Assembly (NCBI GenBank): GCA_017940545.1
Contig: JAGAYI010000059.1
Location: forward strand, 1 to 64,000
Direction: 5' to 3'
Source: Prevotella sp.
Lineage (GTDB): Bacteria > Bacteroidota > Bacteroidia > Bacteroidales > Bacteroidaceae
Length of the DNA stretch: 64,000 bases
The notes below the pieces were generated by a model. It did no database searches. It was not told where the DNA came from and saw only the letters and a list, made by a program, of their open reading frames with translations. A program made the translations under genes and the position numbers. Positions 42,345 through 51,467 of the stretch are shown here, in pieces (the stretch's first letter is position 1; each line of letters starts with the position of its first letter).

Positions 42345-44483
42345 ATGGCACAGTTCACACTCATTAAAAAATACCGTAACCAGGACACCTTACGTCCTAT
42401 TGACGAACAACAGCTGTTCGACCTCATCACCAACGACACCTATATAGAAGAGGTGGGCAATTTCAGGAACGTCTTTTCCAGCCTGCTGCCCCTGCAACGC
42501 GAGGATGGCACGCTCGACTGTGACAGCAGCTTCGTGAATCCGCTGCCACGCATCTGCTTTGCGCAGCTCATGGAAAACCGCAACCGTCAGCGCATCACAA
42601 AAAACTACACAGGACTGGTGCTCCTGGAAGTGAACAACCTGCCCGGCTACGACGAGGCCGACGCCATCAGAAGGGGAGCGGCGGAAATGCCACAGACATA
42701 CATGGCGTTTGTCGGAGCCGACGGACTATCCGTGAAGATTGTCTGCCGTGGCGAACTCTTCCCGGGAGAACAGGAGGGTACACTGCCGTCAAGGCAAGAG
42801 GAAATTTCCCTGTTTCATGAGAACTTGTACGAGCGGGCACGACTCATCTATAACGGACAATTAGGAGTGACGGTGGAGAAACTGGTGCCGAAGCTGGAGC
42901 GCATCTGCTACCTGAGCCATGACCCGAAAGTTTACTACAACCCGATGGCAACACCTGTCTATGCAAAAGCGGAGAAGCCAACAAGACAAATGAACCTCCG
43001 GGAGTCGGCACAGCAGACTGGCGACGAGCTGAACGACGAGCATTTGCTGTCACTACGAACGGCCTACGAGTTTATGCTCAGCAAGGCATACGACGCAGCA
43101 GTAGGCATTCATAACGAAGAGGAATACTGCTATGTAGTACTGACAAAGCTGGCTCAATACTGCCAACAGGCGAACATTCCGATGGCCATTGCACGCAGGA
43201 TGACCCTGCTCCACTCGACTATTGCCAAGGACCGGCCGCTGACGGAAAAGATCTTCGACAATGCCTACAAGCGGAAACACACAAAGGAATATGAGGAGCG
43301 AATGGGTTTGCGGCTGACAAGGCACATGCCTCCCGAAACGCTCATGACCATGAGAGTCAACATCTTCCTGCACGAGAACTACGAACTGCGTAAGAACGTG
43401 ATGCGGGGAGTGGCAGAATACCGCGAAAGAACGGGGCTGGGATTCTCGTTTCAGGACCTCACCGAAGAAGCCCGCAACAGCATTACCATGCGAGCCCTGG
43501 AAATGGGCATACGCTGCTGGGACAAGGACATCAGACGCTACGTCAACTCCAACGACATTACGCTATATGACCCGCTGAACGAATATTTGGACCGGCTGCC
43601 GCGATGGGACGGCCAAGACCGCGTAGGACCGCTGGCAGACAGGGTGCCGACCGCCTACGAGGAGTGGCCACAGCTGTTCCACATCTGGATGCGGAGCATG
43701 GTGGCCATGTGGCTGGGCAAGGGACAGCTGACGGGTAACGCCCTCGTGCCGCTGTTCATTGGCCGGCAGGGCTGTGGCAAATCCAGCTTCTGTCGCATTA
43801 TTTTGCCGAAAGAGCTGCGGGAATACTACAACGACCGCATCAACTTCAAGAACGAGAGTGACCTGAACCTCGGGCTGACCTCGTTCGGACTCATCAACCT
43901 GGATGAGTTCGACAAGATTACCCAACGGCAGCAGATTGTACTGAAGTACCTCGTATCGACGCCAGACCTGAAGTATCGCCCACCATACGGCAAGGCCTAC
44001 CAGCAGCAGCGCCGCTACGCCTCGTTCGTCGGTACGACCAACAACCCCACCCCACTGACCGACCCCACGGGGTCACGCCGTTTCATCTGTGTCGGCATCG
44101 ACGGTGACATAGACTTCGAGAGTGCCATTGACTACGACCAGCTCTATGCCCAGCTGTTGCATGAGGTCTGTCACGGCGAGAGCTACTGGCTGACTAAGGA
44201 GCAGGAGCATCGGCTGATGCAGCACAACCTGCAGTATCAGCAGCTGAACGGTCTTGGAGAAATGCTGATGAGTCTGCTACAGAAGCCGAAGGCTGACGAC
44301 AAAGAGGCGCAATGGATGTCGCTGAAGGACATCTCGGACATGCTGAAGGAGCACTTCAGCAGCTACAAGGTGGACGAAGGCACCTTCATCAAGATAGGCA
44401 GCTACCTGAGCCGGCCGGAGTATCGCTTCGAGAAAAAGATGCTGGCTTCCGGCGTGACGTATCGGGTAAAGATGAGGGAGTAA
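42345..44483 (+). CDS. BT4734/VirE/DUF3874-type primase-helicase-like protein
   Basis: A 712-aa protein. The N-terminal BT4734-like domain (about 40-215) contains YTGLVLLEVNNLPGYDEADA and QTYMAFVGADGLSVKIVCRG. The VirE-type P-loop ATPase domain (about 395-620) has PLFIGRQGCGKSSFCRIILP near 475, GLINLDEFDKITQRQQ near 520, and SFVGTTNNPTPLTDPTGSRR near 560. A DUF3874 C-terminal part follows. Relatives are replication or VapE-like proteins of plasmids and mobile elements, and also occur beside capsule loci of Bacteroidales. GC content is higher than in the glycosyltransferase genes. The structured repeat region upstream fits a replication-module origin, by inference. Confidence 0.85.
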   Translation: MAQFTLIKKYRNQDTLRPIDEQQLFDLITNDTYIEEVGNFRNVFSSLLPLQREDGTLDCDSSFVNPLPRICFAQLMENRNRQRITKNYTGLVLLEVNNLPGYDEADAIRRGAAEMPQTYMAFVGADGLSVKIVCRGELFPGEQEGTLPSRQEEISLFHENLYERARLIYNGQLGVTVEKLVPKLERICYLSHDPKVYYNPMATPVYAKAEKPTRQMNLRESAQQTGDELNDEHLLSLRTAYEFMLSKAYDAAVGIHNEEEYCYVVLTKLAQYCQQANIPMAIARRMTLLHSTIAKDRPLTEKIFDNAYKRKHTKEYEERMGLRLTRHMPPETLMTMRVNIFLHENYELRKNVMRGVAEYRERTGLGFSFQDLTEEARNSITMRALEMGIRCWDKDIRRYVNSNDITLYDPLNEYLDRLPRWDGQDRVGPLADRVPTAYEEWPQLFHIWMRSMVAMWLGKGQLTGNALVPLFIGRQGCGKSSFCRIILPKELREYYNDRINFKNESDLNLGLTSFGLINLDEFDKITQRQQIVLKYLVSTPDLKYRPPYGKAYQQQRRYASFVGTTNNPTPLTDPTGSRRFICVGIDGDIDFESAIDYDQLYAQLLHEVCHGESYWLTKEQEHRLMQHNLQYQQLNGLGEMLMSLLQKPKADDKEAQWMSLKDISDMLKEHFSSYKVDEGTFIKIGSYLSRPEYRFEKKMLASGVTYRVKMRE

Positions 44484-44557
44484 TGTTTTTTTCATATATT
44501 TGTAAAATAAAGCAATATTTATATAATTTATGAGTTATATATATAAAGAATATATGT

Positions 44558-45223
44558 ATGACGAATATATCTACCCCAAAATACAAGCTAAATCAGGAGA
44601 AGGACAACCCGAGATATATCTCAGACGGAATGAATGAATTTGAGCGCAACGTGAAACGCATTGGAGACCTCATTCTGGCCGGTATTTGTCTGGTAGTATT
44701 CTCGCCACTGTTCCTCATCTGCTACATAGCCATCAAACGGGAAGATGGAGGTCCGGCTATCTTCAAGCAGGAGCGCATAGGGCGTTTCGGCAGGCCTTTT
44801 AACATTTACAAGTTCCGCAGCATGGTGGTGGATGCAGAAAAAGACGGTCCTGCCCTGTTTCAGCATGAAAACGAGACGCGCATGACCAAGGTAGGCAAAT
44901 TCCTGCGCGACCATCACCTTGACGAGCTGCCTCAGCTGTGGAACGTCTTTGTTGGCGACATGGCCTTTATCGGGCCACGCCCCGAACGGAAATTCTACAT
45001 TGACCAGATTATCAAGCACGACCCGCGCTACGTCTTTCTGTATCAGATTCGACCGGGAGTAACGTCGTATGCCACGTTATATAACGGATATACTGACACG
45101 ATGGAGAAAATGCTGCGCCGCTTAGAGATAGACCTTTATTACCTGGAGCACCGCTCCTGGTGGTTTGACGCTACCATACTTTTCAAGACCTTCATTAACA
45201 TCGTCTTCGGCAAGAAGTTTTAA
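44558..45223 (+). CDS. Initiating sugar transferase (undecaprenyl-phosphate sugar-phosphate transferase)
   Basis: A 221-aa enzyme of the WcaJ/PglC family, which starts repeat-unit synthesis on the lipid carrier. A hydrophobic hairpin lies near residues 37-60 (IGDLILAGICLVVFSPLFLI). The catalytic part shows GPAIFKQERIGRFGRPFNIY, KFRSMVVDAEKDGPALFQ, DELPQLWNVFVGDMAFIGPR and RPGVTSYATLYNG. The ATG at 44558 gives a 24-residue N-terminal tail; MNEFERNV at 44630 is an alternative start. The stop overlaps the convergent lipoprotein gene by 4 bases. Confidence 0.92.
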   Translation: MTNISTPKYKLNQEKDNPRYISDGMNEFERNVKRIGDLILAGICLVVFSPLFLICYIAIKREDGGPAIFKQERIGRFGRPFNIYKFRSMVVDAEKDGPALFQHENETRMTKVGKFLRDHHLDELPQLWNVFVGDMAFIGPRPERKFYIDQIIKHDPRYVFLYQIRPGVTSYATLYNGYTDTMEKMLRRLEIDLYYLEHRSWWFDATILFKTFINIVFGKKF

Positions 45224-45699
45224 TATCTGCGGAAGTGAAAGCGGAAGCGGTCTGACTGCAGATCCATGTAGCTGCCGTCTAACCGTCCGACGAAGAAGCC
45301 CTCACGCAAACGGTAGATGCCAAGATGTTGCAAAAGCGTCGGGTCGGTAATTTCCGGGTCACCACTTCTACGATCGTTATAACGCGGCTGATTGATAATG
45401 AGCGAGTCGCCCTTGCGCTCAAAGCGGAAAATAACATTCTTAGAAGTATTGCCGCTGGGTTCCCTGACCTCCAACAAATGCATCTGAACGGACCAGAAGG
45501 CATTCCGTTCACGCATGTCAGTAGTTCCACCTGTCTTAATGGTGTCCAACTGCGTCAGCTGCCAGAAGCCGTCCAATTTGCCATTGCTTGAGGCTTCCAA
45601 CGTACAGGAAGAAAAAAACAAAGGTAAAAGGGTAAGAAGGTAAAAAGGTAAAAGTACCCATACCAACCTATGTACACGTTTCAAATATAATTGTCTCAT
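45220..45699 (-). CDS. Lipocalin-like lipoprotein, unknown function
   Basis: A 159-aa protein with a lipoprotein signal peptide (hydrophobic core LVWVLLPFYLLTLLPLFF, lipobox FSSC). The body starts LDGFWQLTQLDTIKTGG and resembles lipocalin-like Bacteroidales lipoproteins. The hydrophobic core is encoded by a microsatellite-like stretch of GGTAAA(A) units on the + strand (about 45616-45653). Its ATG overlaps the wzi stop (ATGA), so it is probably coupled to wzi and part of capsule surface assembly. Confidence 0.75.
   Translation of the reverse strand: MRQLYLKRVHRLVWVLLPFYLLTLLPLFFSSCTLEASSNGKLDGFWQLTQLDTIKTGGTTDMRERNAFWSVQMHLLEVREPSGNTSKNVIFRFERKGDSLIINQPRYNDRRSGDPEITDPTLLQHLGIYRLREGFFVGRLDGSYMDLQSDRFRFHFRRY
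45616..45653. repeat. Degenerate GGTAAA microsatellite inside a signal peptide
   Basis: Five loosely spaced copies of GGTAA(A) in 38 bases encode the leucine- and proline-rich core of the lipoprotein signal peptide. Confidence 0.6.
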
Positions 45700-47344
45700 T
45701 GTGCTTGAAGATTTTTTACTTTTTTGCCTTTCAGCAGGGTGCCCGTCTTGACGATGGTCAGCTGGAATCCGATGTTCTTTCCATAGACGTGTCCGAAGTC
45801 GGCACCCAAAGCAGCTTTCACTGACCACCCATTCAAGGGAGAATAACAGGAAAAGTGGTAGTCTGCCTCTGCCAGCAGGTGCTGGGTGTTTTCAGGGTCT
45901 GCAAACGGCTTGTCATACGTGCCAAAACTCCGCTGGAACGTTGCCAGCAGCCGGTAACGCAGATTATAGTTCGGAGTGCCGGATATGCCGAAGTGCCATG
46001 CCGAGAAACGGTTGTTCTTGAACAGAATGGCACCATCATCATTGTATAGCGGCGACGTGTACAGCGGATTGCCCATGGCCTGTCCCCAGTGCTGCCAACC
46101 GGTGAACAGGTAATGATTATAGAAGTTATCCTTACCACACACATGGTCGGACATGCCCTCGCTATGGTCATGATAGATGGGGCCTCCCTGATACTTCGAA
46201 TAAAGGTATTCTACCAACACGTTATTAATCCAGTAATTGCCTTTCAGACGGAAATCCACGCCTAACAGAATATCCTTGAAGTCGTAAACCACATAGCGAC
46301 GTTTCTTCTTGACATTCCATTCCGAGCCCGTTCCGTAGCCGTCATAATCAAGGTGAAGCATCGAGGAGTGGTCTTCGAAATAGTGGTCGCCATAGATTCC
46401 GAAATACCAGGTGTCATAGTCGAAATTCAGACGAAACATCCAACTGCCCAGCTGGTTACCGGAGGCGTTCTGATAGACCGTTCCCTGCTCTACCGTCTCG
46501 CCGCCACCGGGAATCAGGGCTCGCCACATGCCTTTCAGCCCTCCTTCGTTCTCGACCACATCGCCATGACCGGTCTTGTATGACTTGCCACCAAACTGTG
46601 CAGCCATCTCTAAGCCCAGCTCCAGCGAAATGGGTTTGAAGCGATAGGAGTTTCCTATTTTAATATAGCCGGCCTTGCTGTGATGCCATGCACCCCCGGT
46701 GTATTTGGACTTGAGCTGTGTAAAGTCTTTCTGCCACTTGTCGTCGGTAGTCTTGCCGTAGGCTATGTGGCCCTTAATGCTGACCCAGCCGTCGGTAAAC
46801 GGCAAGGCCCAGTAATCGGGCAGGGCCAGCCGCACCTGCGGAATGGGACGGGCATTGATGCCCAAGGTCTGGGAGCCTGTGCTCAGCAACTGGTTTTTCA
46901 GTTCCATGGGATATTCTTTGCTGCCTATGGTCAGCGTGCCATACAGCCAGCGTCCCTCCAAATAGGCCTGCTGGACAACGACCTTGCTGGTGAAATGGTA
47001 GGCTCCGGCAACGTCAATACCGGCTCCCCAGCCGAATTTCTTGCCCATGTCGTTGGTCAGCGGGCGCTCCAACGAAGCACGCAGATAGCCATTGCTCTTT
47101 TCCAGAGAGCTGAGACCGTACTTGTTGGCATTCAGCCACAGCGGCTCATGGTCGCCACGCGACAGAGATGCCTGCATCTCTACCTTGTATTGAAGTCCTT
47201 CCGTGGGCTCCTCGTCGTCATCATCCTGTTGTGCTGCAACAGGGAAGAATAAAAAAATAAAAAAGAGCGTCGGAGAACTATCGACTTCTGACCGTCTGTC
47301 ACTCCGAGTCTTCTACTACTATATAATATATATGGTATGTTCAT
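45696..47344 (-). CDS. Wzi-type capsule assembly outer membrane protein (apparent frameshift in signal peptide)
   Basis: The mature part (493 residues from the first in-frame Met at 47177) is a beta-barrel of the capsule assembly Wzi family: GDHEPLWLNANKYGLSSLEK, RPIPQVRLALPDYWALPFTD and GAWHHSKAGYIKIGNSY. In the same frame upstream lies LFFIFLFFPVAAQQDDDDEE, a signal peptide core and acidic mature start, but with no start codon before a stop. In another frame an ATG at 47344 after a GGAGG sequence leads to the same region. One extra base in the A7/A6 tracts at 47251-47264 would join the two. So the gene is either frameshifted here or switched by slippage. Confidence 0.8.
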
Positions 47345-47469
47345 TGCCTCCACTTTTCTTCTTTTATTTTTCTATTCTTTTTTTTTTTACCTTTTTAAAT
47401 ATAACGTTTTCTGCCGACAAATATTGCATAATAGGGAAATTCCCCCCCGTGTTTAGGGAAAATCCTTTG

Positions 47470-47477
47470 CAAAGGTA
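47470..47477 (-). promoter_or_regulatory. -7 box for the wzi gene
   Basis: The minus strand reads TACCTTTG, 125 bases before the ATG at 47344, divergent from the Gly/His-rich protein gene. Confidence 0.6.
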
Positions 47478-47543
47478 CGAAAAAAGCCGTTACTTTGCAC
47501 CAGAAAAAGAAAATAATGTTGAACAATTAAAAACTTTACAGTT

Positions 47544-48524
47544 ATGAAAAAGATCATGATAGCCCTGGTAGCACTGCTGACAATGTCAGTTTCTACCCAT
47601 GCCATGAGTTACGAGCAGGCACGTAACGAGGCACTCTTCCTGACGGACAAGATGGCTTACGAGCTGAACCTGACGGACGAGCAGTATGAAGCTGCCTACG
47701 AGATAAACCTGGACTACCTGATGGGTGTGACCAGCGTCGATGATGTCTATGGTCCCTACTGGGAGCGCCGTAACCTCGACCTGAGCTATATTCTGTTGGA
47801 GACACAGTGGAACGCCTTTATCGCGGCAACCTACTTCTACCGTCCGCTCTACTTCGAGGCCGGCTACTGGCACTTCGGCATCTATGCCCGCTATCCGCAC
47901 CGTGACTACTTCTACTTCGGACGGCCGCACTTCTATGCCACTTACCGTGGCGGACATGCCTGGCACCGCATTGGCGGGCACGGCTACTACTACGGTCGCC
48001 GTCACCACTTCCGCCCCGCAGGAGGTCACCACATCGGCATGCGTGACGGATGGCACAGCGGCCACTACCGCATCGGTCGTCATCACGGCTCAACGGTTCG
48101 CCATGGCGGACGCATTGGCAGCAGTACGTACAACGGAAACTACCGCGGAAACGGCAATTATCGCGGAGATGGGAACTACCGCGGAAATGGAAGCTATCGT
48201 GGTAACGGAACTACGGGCAGCAGACACTTCGGTAACGGAACCTTCGGTGGCAGAAGTATCGGCAACGGAACCTACAACGGACGTGGAAATGGAAACACCC
48301 GCATCGGCGGAACAACGACCACCACACCGCGTAATAACGGCACCTTCGGCGGCGGTACACACTCCGGCGGTCGCTTCGGCGGCACACACTCCGGCGGCAC
48401 CTTTGGCGGTAGCACCCGTTCTGGCGGTTCGTTCGGTGGAGGTTCGCACGGCGGTGGACACTTCGGTGGCGGCTCGCATGGTGGCGGAAGCCACGGAGGC
48501 GGACACTTTGGCGGCCGTCGTTAG
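47544..48524 (+). CDS. Secreted Gly/His-rich repeat protein, unknown function
   Basis: A 326-aa protein with a signal peptide (MKKIMIALVALLTMSVSTHA). The ordered part (about 22-105) is helical and aromatic (LTDKMAYELNLTDEQYEAAY and YRPLYFEAGYWHFGIYARYP). After that come a His/Gly/Tyr-rich stretch, an YRGNGN repeat block (about 195-215), and a C-terminal block of GGTHSGG/GGSHGGGHFGG repeats. The composition suggests a surface, adhesive or metal-binding protein. I do not recognise the family. It overlaps the convergent phosphatase gene by 4 bases. Confidence 0.75.
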   Translation: MKKIMIALVALLTMSVSTHAMSYEQARNEALFLTDKMAYELNLTDEQYEAAYEINLDYLMGVTSVDDVYGPYWERRNLDLSYILLETQWNAFIAATYFYRPLYFEAGYWHFGIYARYPHRDYFYFGRPHFYATYRGGHAWHRIGGHGYYYGRRHHFRPAGGHHIGMRDGWHSGHYRIGRHHGSTVRHGGRIGSSTYNGNYRGNGNYRGDGNYRGNGSYRGNGTTGSRHFGNGTFGGRSIGNGTYNGRGNGNTRIGGTTTTTPRNNGTFGGGTHSGGRFGGTHSGGTFGGSTRSGGSFGGGSHGGGHFGGGSHGGGSHGGGHFGGRR

Positions 48525-49030
48525 AGCTTCAGCTCGCGCACCTCGGCATTACCCATGCGCTCAATCTGGTTCATCGGCTTGTGATGATAGGCAGCCTGTA
48601 TAGCCTTATTTACAATGCCATGACCGACAGCGACAACGGTTTTTCCCTCATAGTTTGTCATAATATATTTCAAGAATCGCTGGGCTCGCTGCAACAGGCA
48701 GTCCAGCGATTCTATGTCGTCAGGCCACACCTCGTCTTTCAGGTCGGGAATAAAACGTCCTGTAAAACCACCCCAGTCACGCTCACGCAGCAATGGGGTC
48801 TGAACGACGGGAAGGCCATGGGGGGCGGCTATCAGTTCTGCTGTCTCAACGGCCCGTCGCAAGTCGCTTGACACCACAGCGTCTATCGGCCAATGGCACA
48901 TCAGCCCGCTGACCTCTGCCGCCTGTTCGCGGCCATGCTCCGTCAGGCAGCCTTGCGTCTGTCCCTGCATGATTTGCCGCACGTTGTCAACAGTCTCGCC
49001 GTGACGGACTAAATAAAGTGTTGTGTCCAT
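48521..49030 (-). CDS. Histidine phosphatase superfamily protein (phosphoglycerate mutase-like)
   Basis: A 169-aa cytosolic phosphatase. The catalytic RHG motif is LYLVRHGETVDN near residue 9, SDLRRAVETAELIA is near 55, the acid RERDWGGFTGRF is near 82, and the second His lies in VAVGHGIVNKAIQ near 136. The length is close to CobC/SixA-like small members rather than true phosphoglycerate mutase. The substrate is unknown. It lies 30 bases downstream of the uridine kinase gene and may share its transcript. Confidence 0.88.
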   Translation of the reverse strand: MDTTLYLVRHGETVDNVRQIMQGQTQGCLTEHGREQAAEVSGLMCHWPIDAVVSSDLRRAVETAELIAAPHGLPVVQTPLLRERDWGGFTGRFIPDLKDEVWPDDIESLDCLLQRAQRFLKYIMTNYEGKTVVAVGHGIVNKAIQAAYHHKPMNQIERMGNAEVRELKL

Positions 49031-49060
49031 CTATATGCAAAGTACTATTCCCGCAGCCCG

Positions 49061-49678
49061 TCACTTCACGTTCGTAACGATGCCCTCAATATAGGTCTTG
49101 AGGATGTGAATACCGTTGTTATTGTATCCAGCCCAGGGAATGATGAGGTCGGCAAATTTCTTAGTGGGCTCTATAAACTGCTCGTGCATGGGCTTCAGCA
49201 CCTTTTCGTAACGGTCGAGCACCATATCGACGGTGCGCCCACGTTCCACCACGTCGCGGCGGATGTTACGAATGAGACGCACATCACTATCGGTATCAAC
49301 AAAGATTTTCAGGTCCATCATGTCGCGCAGTTTCTTGTAATGCAGCGTCATGATGCCCTCCAGAATAATCACCGGTTTAGGCTCCACATGAATGGTTTCC
49401 GGCAAGCGGTTGGAGATGACATAGGAATAAGTGGGCTGTTCCACGGCCTGACCGTTCTTGAGCATCTTGATGTGCTCGCTGAGCAGCTTCCAGTCGAACG
49501 CATCGGGATGGTCGAAGTTGATCTGCTTACGCTCTTCGTCAGTCATTCCAGTAGTGTCATTGTAATAGGAGTCCAAAGGAATAATGGCTGCGCAATGGGG
49601 TGGCAGTACTTTTGCAATTTTCTTAACGACGGTGGTCTTACCTGAGCCCGTTCCGCCTGCGATACCTATGATATACAT
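49061..49678 (-). CDS. udk: Uridine/cytidine kinase
   Basis: A 205-aa enzyme that phosphorylates uridine and cytidine in pyrimidine salvage. Markers are the Walker A IGIAGGTGSGKTTVV at the start, IIPLDSYYNDTTGMTDEERK, NFDHPDAFDWKLL (nucleoside site) and VIILEGIMTLHYKKLRDMMD, with RNIRRDVVERGRTVD in the lid. Length matches the family. It lies between the glycosylase-like gene and the phosphatase gene on the same strand. Confidence 0.94.
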   Translation of the reverse strand: MYIIGIAGGTGSGKTTVVKKIAKVLPPHCAAIIPLDSYYNDTTGMTDEERKQINFDHPDAFDWKLLSEHIKMLKNGQAVEQPTYSYVISNRLPETIHVEPKPVIILEGIMTLHYKKLRDMMDLKIFVDTDSDVRLIRNIRRDVVERGRTVDMVLDRYEKVLKPMHEQFIEPTKKFADLIIPWAGYNNNGIHILKTYIEGIVTNVK

Positions 49679-49717
49679 CTTTTATAATTTACAATTTGAC
49701 GATTTACAATTTACAAT

Positions 49718-50284
49718 TTATTTGACTATTTCATCGAATACAGTCTGATAGGCCTGAGCCTTTTTCTCCACAGACAGAGGATAAGCCCGTGAACTGCTGG
49801 GCATGCGATAGAGACGAATACGACGGGAATCAACAGTGAATTCTACACTTTCGCCGACAGCAGGCTCTTCCACTCCAAACTGACGACAAGCAATCGTTGT
49901 TGATAATTGTCCTGCTGTAATAATTGCACGACACCGAGGAAGAAGGTTTAGCATCTCCTTCAAATCGGTCTCTTTCACAACCTGTAAATCCTTGTCACTG
50001 GCCGTATTCTTAGTACGAATGACCTGCGTCGCCGTATCATACATGGCAATGCCTTTTTCTTTTAAAAAAGCGATAATGCCATCCATATCATACGTTTTCT
50101 CTTCCTGCCGCACAAAGTGCAGTTTGTCACCAAAGAAACAGAGGCCGAAGATGCGCCACATATCGTTGGTGAAATTAGGGTAAAAGAACTTCATAGCCCA
50201 CCGCTTCTCCGCCGGAGGGAAGGTGCCAAGCATAAGTAACTTGGCATTATCAGGCAAAAATGGCTCGAAAGGATGGACTTCCAT
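49718..50284 (-). CDS. Uracil-DNA-glycosylase-fold protein (Mug-like)
   Basis: A 188-aa protein with LMLGTFPPAEKRWAMKFFYP near residue 17, TNDMWRIFGLCF, and the C-terminal MPSSSRAYPLS segment, which corresponds to motif 2 of Mug-like glycosylases. The conserved family is often annotated as a DNA glycosylase or 'uracil-DNA glycosylase family' protein in Bacteroidetes. The base removed is unknown. It starts 12 bases after the EEP hydrolase gene. Confidence 0.75.
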   Translation of the reverse strand: MEVHPFEPFLPDNAKLLMLGTFPPAEKRWAMKFFYPNFTNDMWRIFGLCFFGDKLHFVRQEEKTYDMDGIIAFLKEKGIAMYDTATQVIRTKNTASDKDLQVVKETDLKEMLNLLPRCRAIITAGQLSTTIACRQFGVEEPAVGESVEFTVDSRRIRLYRMPSSSRAYPLSVEKKAQAYQTVFDEIVK

Positions 50285-50296
50285 GATGCCTGACGC

Positions 50297-51352
50297 TTAC
50301 TTTTGTTCCTTCACCAGATAGACGACAGTAGGCAGGTGGTCGCTGTAGCCGTTGAGCCACTGTCCGCCAGCATGTGTACGAAGCGTATTGCCTTTATATT
50401 TCCCTTCCTGCTGGAAAAGATAGTCGCGACGGAACACCTGATGCTTCAGATACTTCAGTTCACGGTAATCTTTCTTGCCGTCGAGGTTCAGCAACTTGGA
50501 AGAGAGGATAATCTGGTCGAACAGGTTCCATGCACCATCATACTGCAGGGTGCCGGTGCCTGATGCCAACACGTTCCACCAGGGATTCCACAAGCCGTCA
50601 GCCTCCTCGACCTCGCTGATTTCGCGCCGCGCTCCCAGCTCTACAGCCATGGAGCGATCCTGTGGGTCGTCGTTCATGTCGCCCATGATGAAAATCTTGA
50701 CGTTCGGGTCGTCACGCAGCAACGAGTCTTTGACCTGCCTAATCTGACGGCCACCCTGCTCACGGTAGTAAGAGCCGGAAAAACGGCTGGGCAGGTGATT
50801 CACGATGACGGCCACATGCTCGCCGGCCAGGGTTCCGCTGACGGTAAGGAAGCCACGGGTGGCACGCATGCTGTCTTCCGGCAACTCATAGATATAAGGT
50901 ACGAGTGTCACGTCACGGACGGTGAAGAGCTTGGGATTGTAGAGCAACGCACAATCGACGCCACGCTGGTCGGGACCCTCAACATGGACGAACTGCATGT
51001 TACGGGCAGCCAAGGGCTCCTGGGCACAGAGGTCGGTCAGACACTTGGCATTCTCGACCTCTGACACGCCGATGAAGGCACAGCCCACCGACTTGGGCAG
51101 CACGTCGGTACCCAGTTCGCTAAGCACACGAGCCATGTTGCGCAACTTGTTGGTATATTTCATGCCTGTCCATTTGTTGCGGCCTTCCGGCAGGTATTCG
51201 TAGTCGTTATGACCTGCGTCATGACAAGTGTCGAACAGGTTTTCCAGATTGTAGAAACCTACGGCATAGACCGAAAATTTCTTTTGTTGAGCTTGCGCCG
51301 TTGCCATTCCCATCAGAAGGGCCAGCGCCATGAGGATAGACAGTTTTTTCAT
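50297..51352 (-). CDS. Secreted endonuclease/exonuclease/phosphatase family protein
   Basis: A 351-aa exported protein (signal peptide MKKLSILMALALLMGMATAQ). EEP-fold motifs are YAVGFYNLENLFDTCHD (first metal-site Asn/Glu), IGVSEVENAKCL (Glu), NHLPSRFSGSYYREQ (His), IMGDMNDDPQDRS (Asp/Asn) and GYSDHLPTVVYL (catalytic Asp-His). It could cleave DNA, RNA or phosphodiesters outside the cytoplasm. It is divergent from the TonB-receptor-like gene with only 115 bases between, where both have -7 boxes. Confidence 0.87.
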   Translation of the reverse strand: MKKLSILMALALLMGMATAQAQQKKFSVYAVGFYNLENLFDTCHDAGHNDYEYLPEGRNKWTGMKYTNKLRNMARVLSELGTDVLPKSVGCAFIGVSEVENAKCLTDLCAQEPLAARNMQFVHVEGPDQRGVDCALLYNPKLFTVRDVTLVPYIYELPEDSMRATRGFLTVSGTLAGEHVAVIVNHLPSRFSGSYYREQGGRQIRQVKDSLLRDDPNVKIFIMGDMNDDPQDRSMAVELGARREISEVEEADGLWNPWWNVLASGTGTLQYDGAWNLFDQIILSSKLLNLDGKKDYRELKYLKHQVFRRDYLFQQEGKYKGNTLRTHAGGQWLNGYSDHLPTVVYLVKEQK

Positions 51353-51372
51353 AAGTTATAGGTTTTATGCCA

Positions 51373-51380
51373 CAAAGATA
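51373..51380 (-). promoter_or_regulatory. -7 box for the EEP hydrolase gene
   Basis: The minus strand reads TATCTTTG, 21 bases before the ATG. Confidence 0.65.
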
Positions 51381-51424
51381 AAAAATAATTATGAAATATG
51401 AATTATAAATTAAGAATTATTTTG

Positions 51425-51432
51425 TATCTTTG
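51425..51432 (+). promoter_or_regulatory. -7 box for the OMP gene
   Basis: TATCTTTG followed by GCAGC, 36 bases before the ATG at 51468. Confidence 0.7.
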
Positions 51433-51467
51433 CAGCAAAATATATACTAACAATTAAATTTCAAACT

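Noticed and set aside
47586-48086. Val/Ala/Thr-rich minus-strand frames opposite the Gly/His-rich gene
   Set aside because: Low-complexity antisense of repeat codons; no start context or family.
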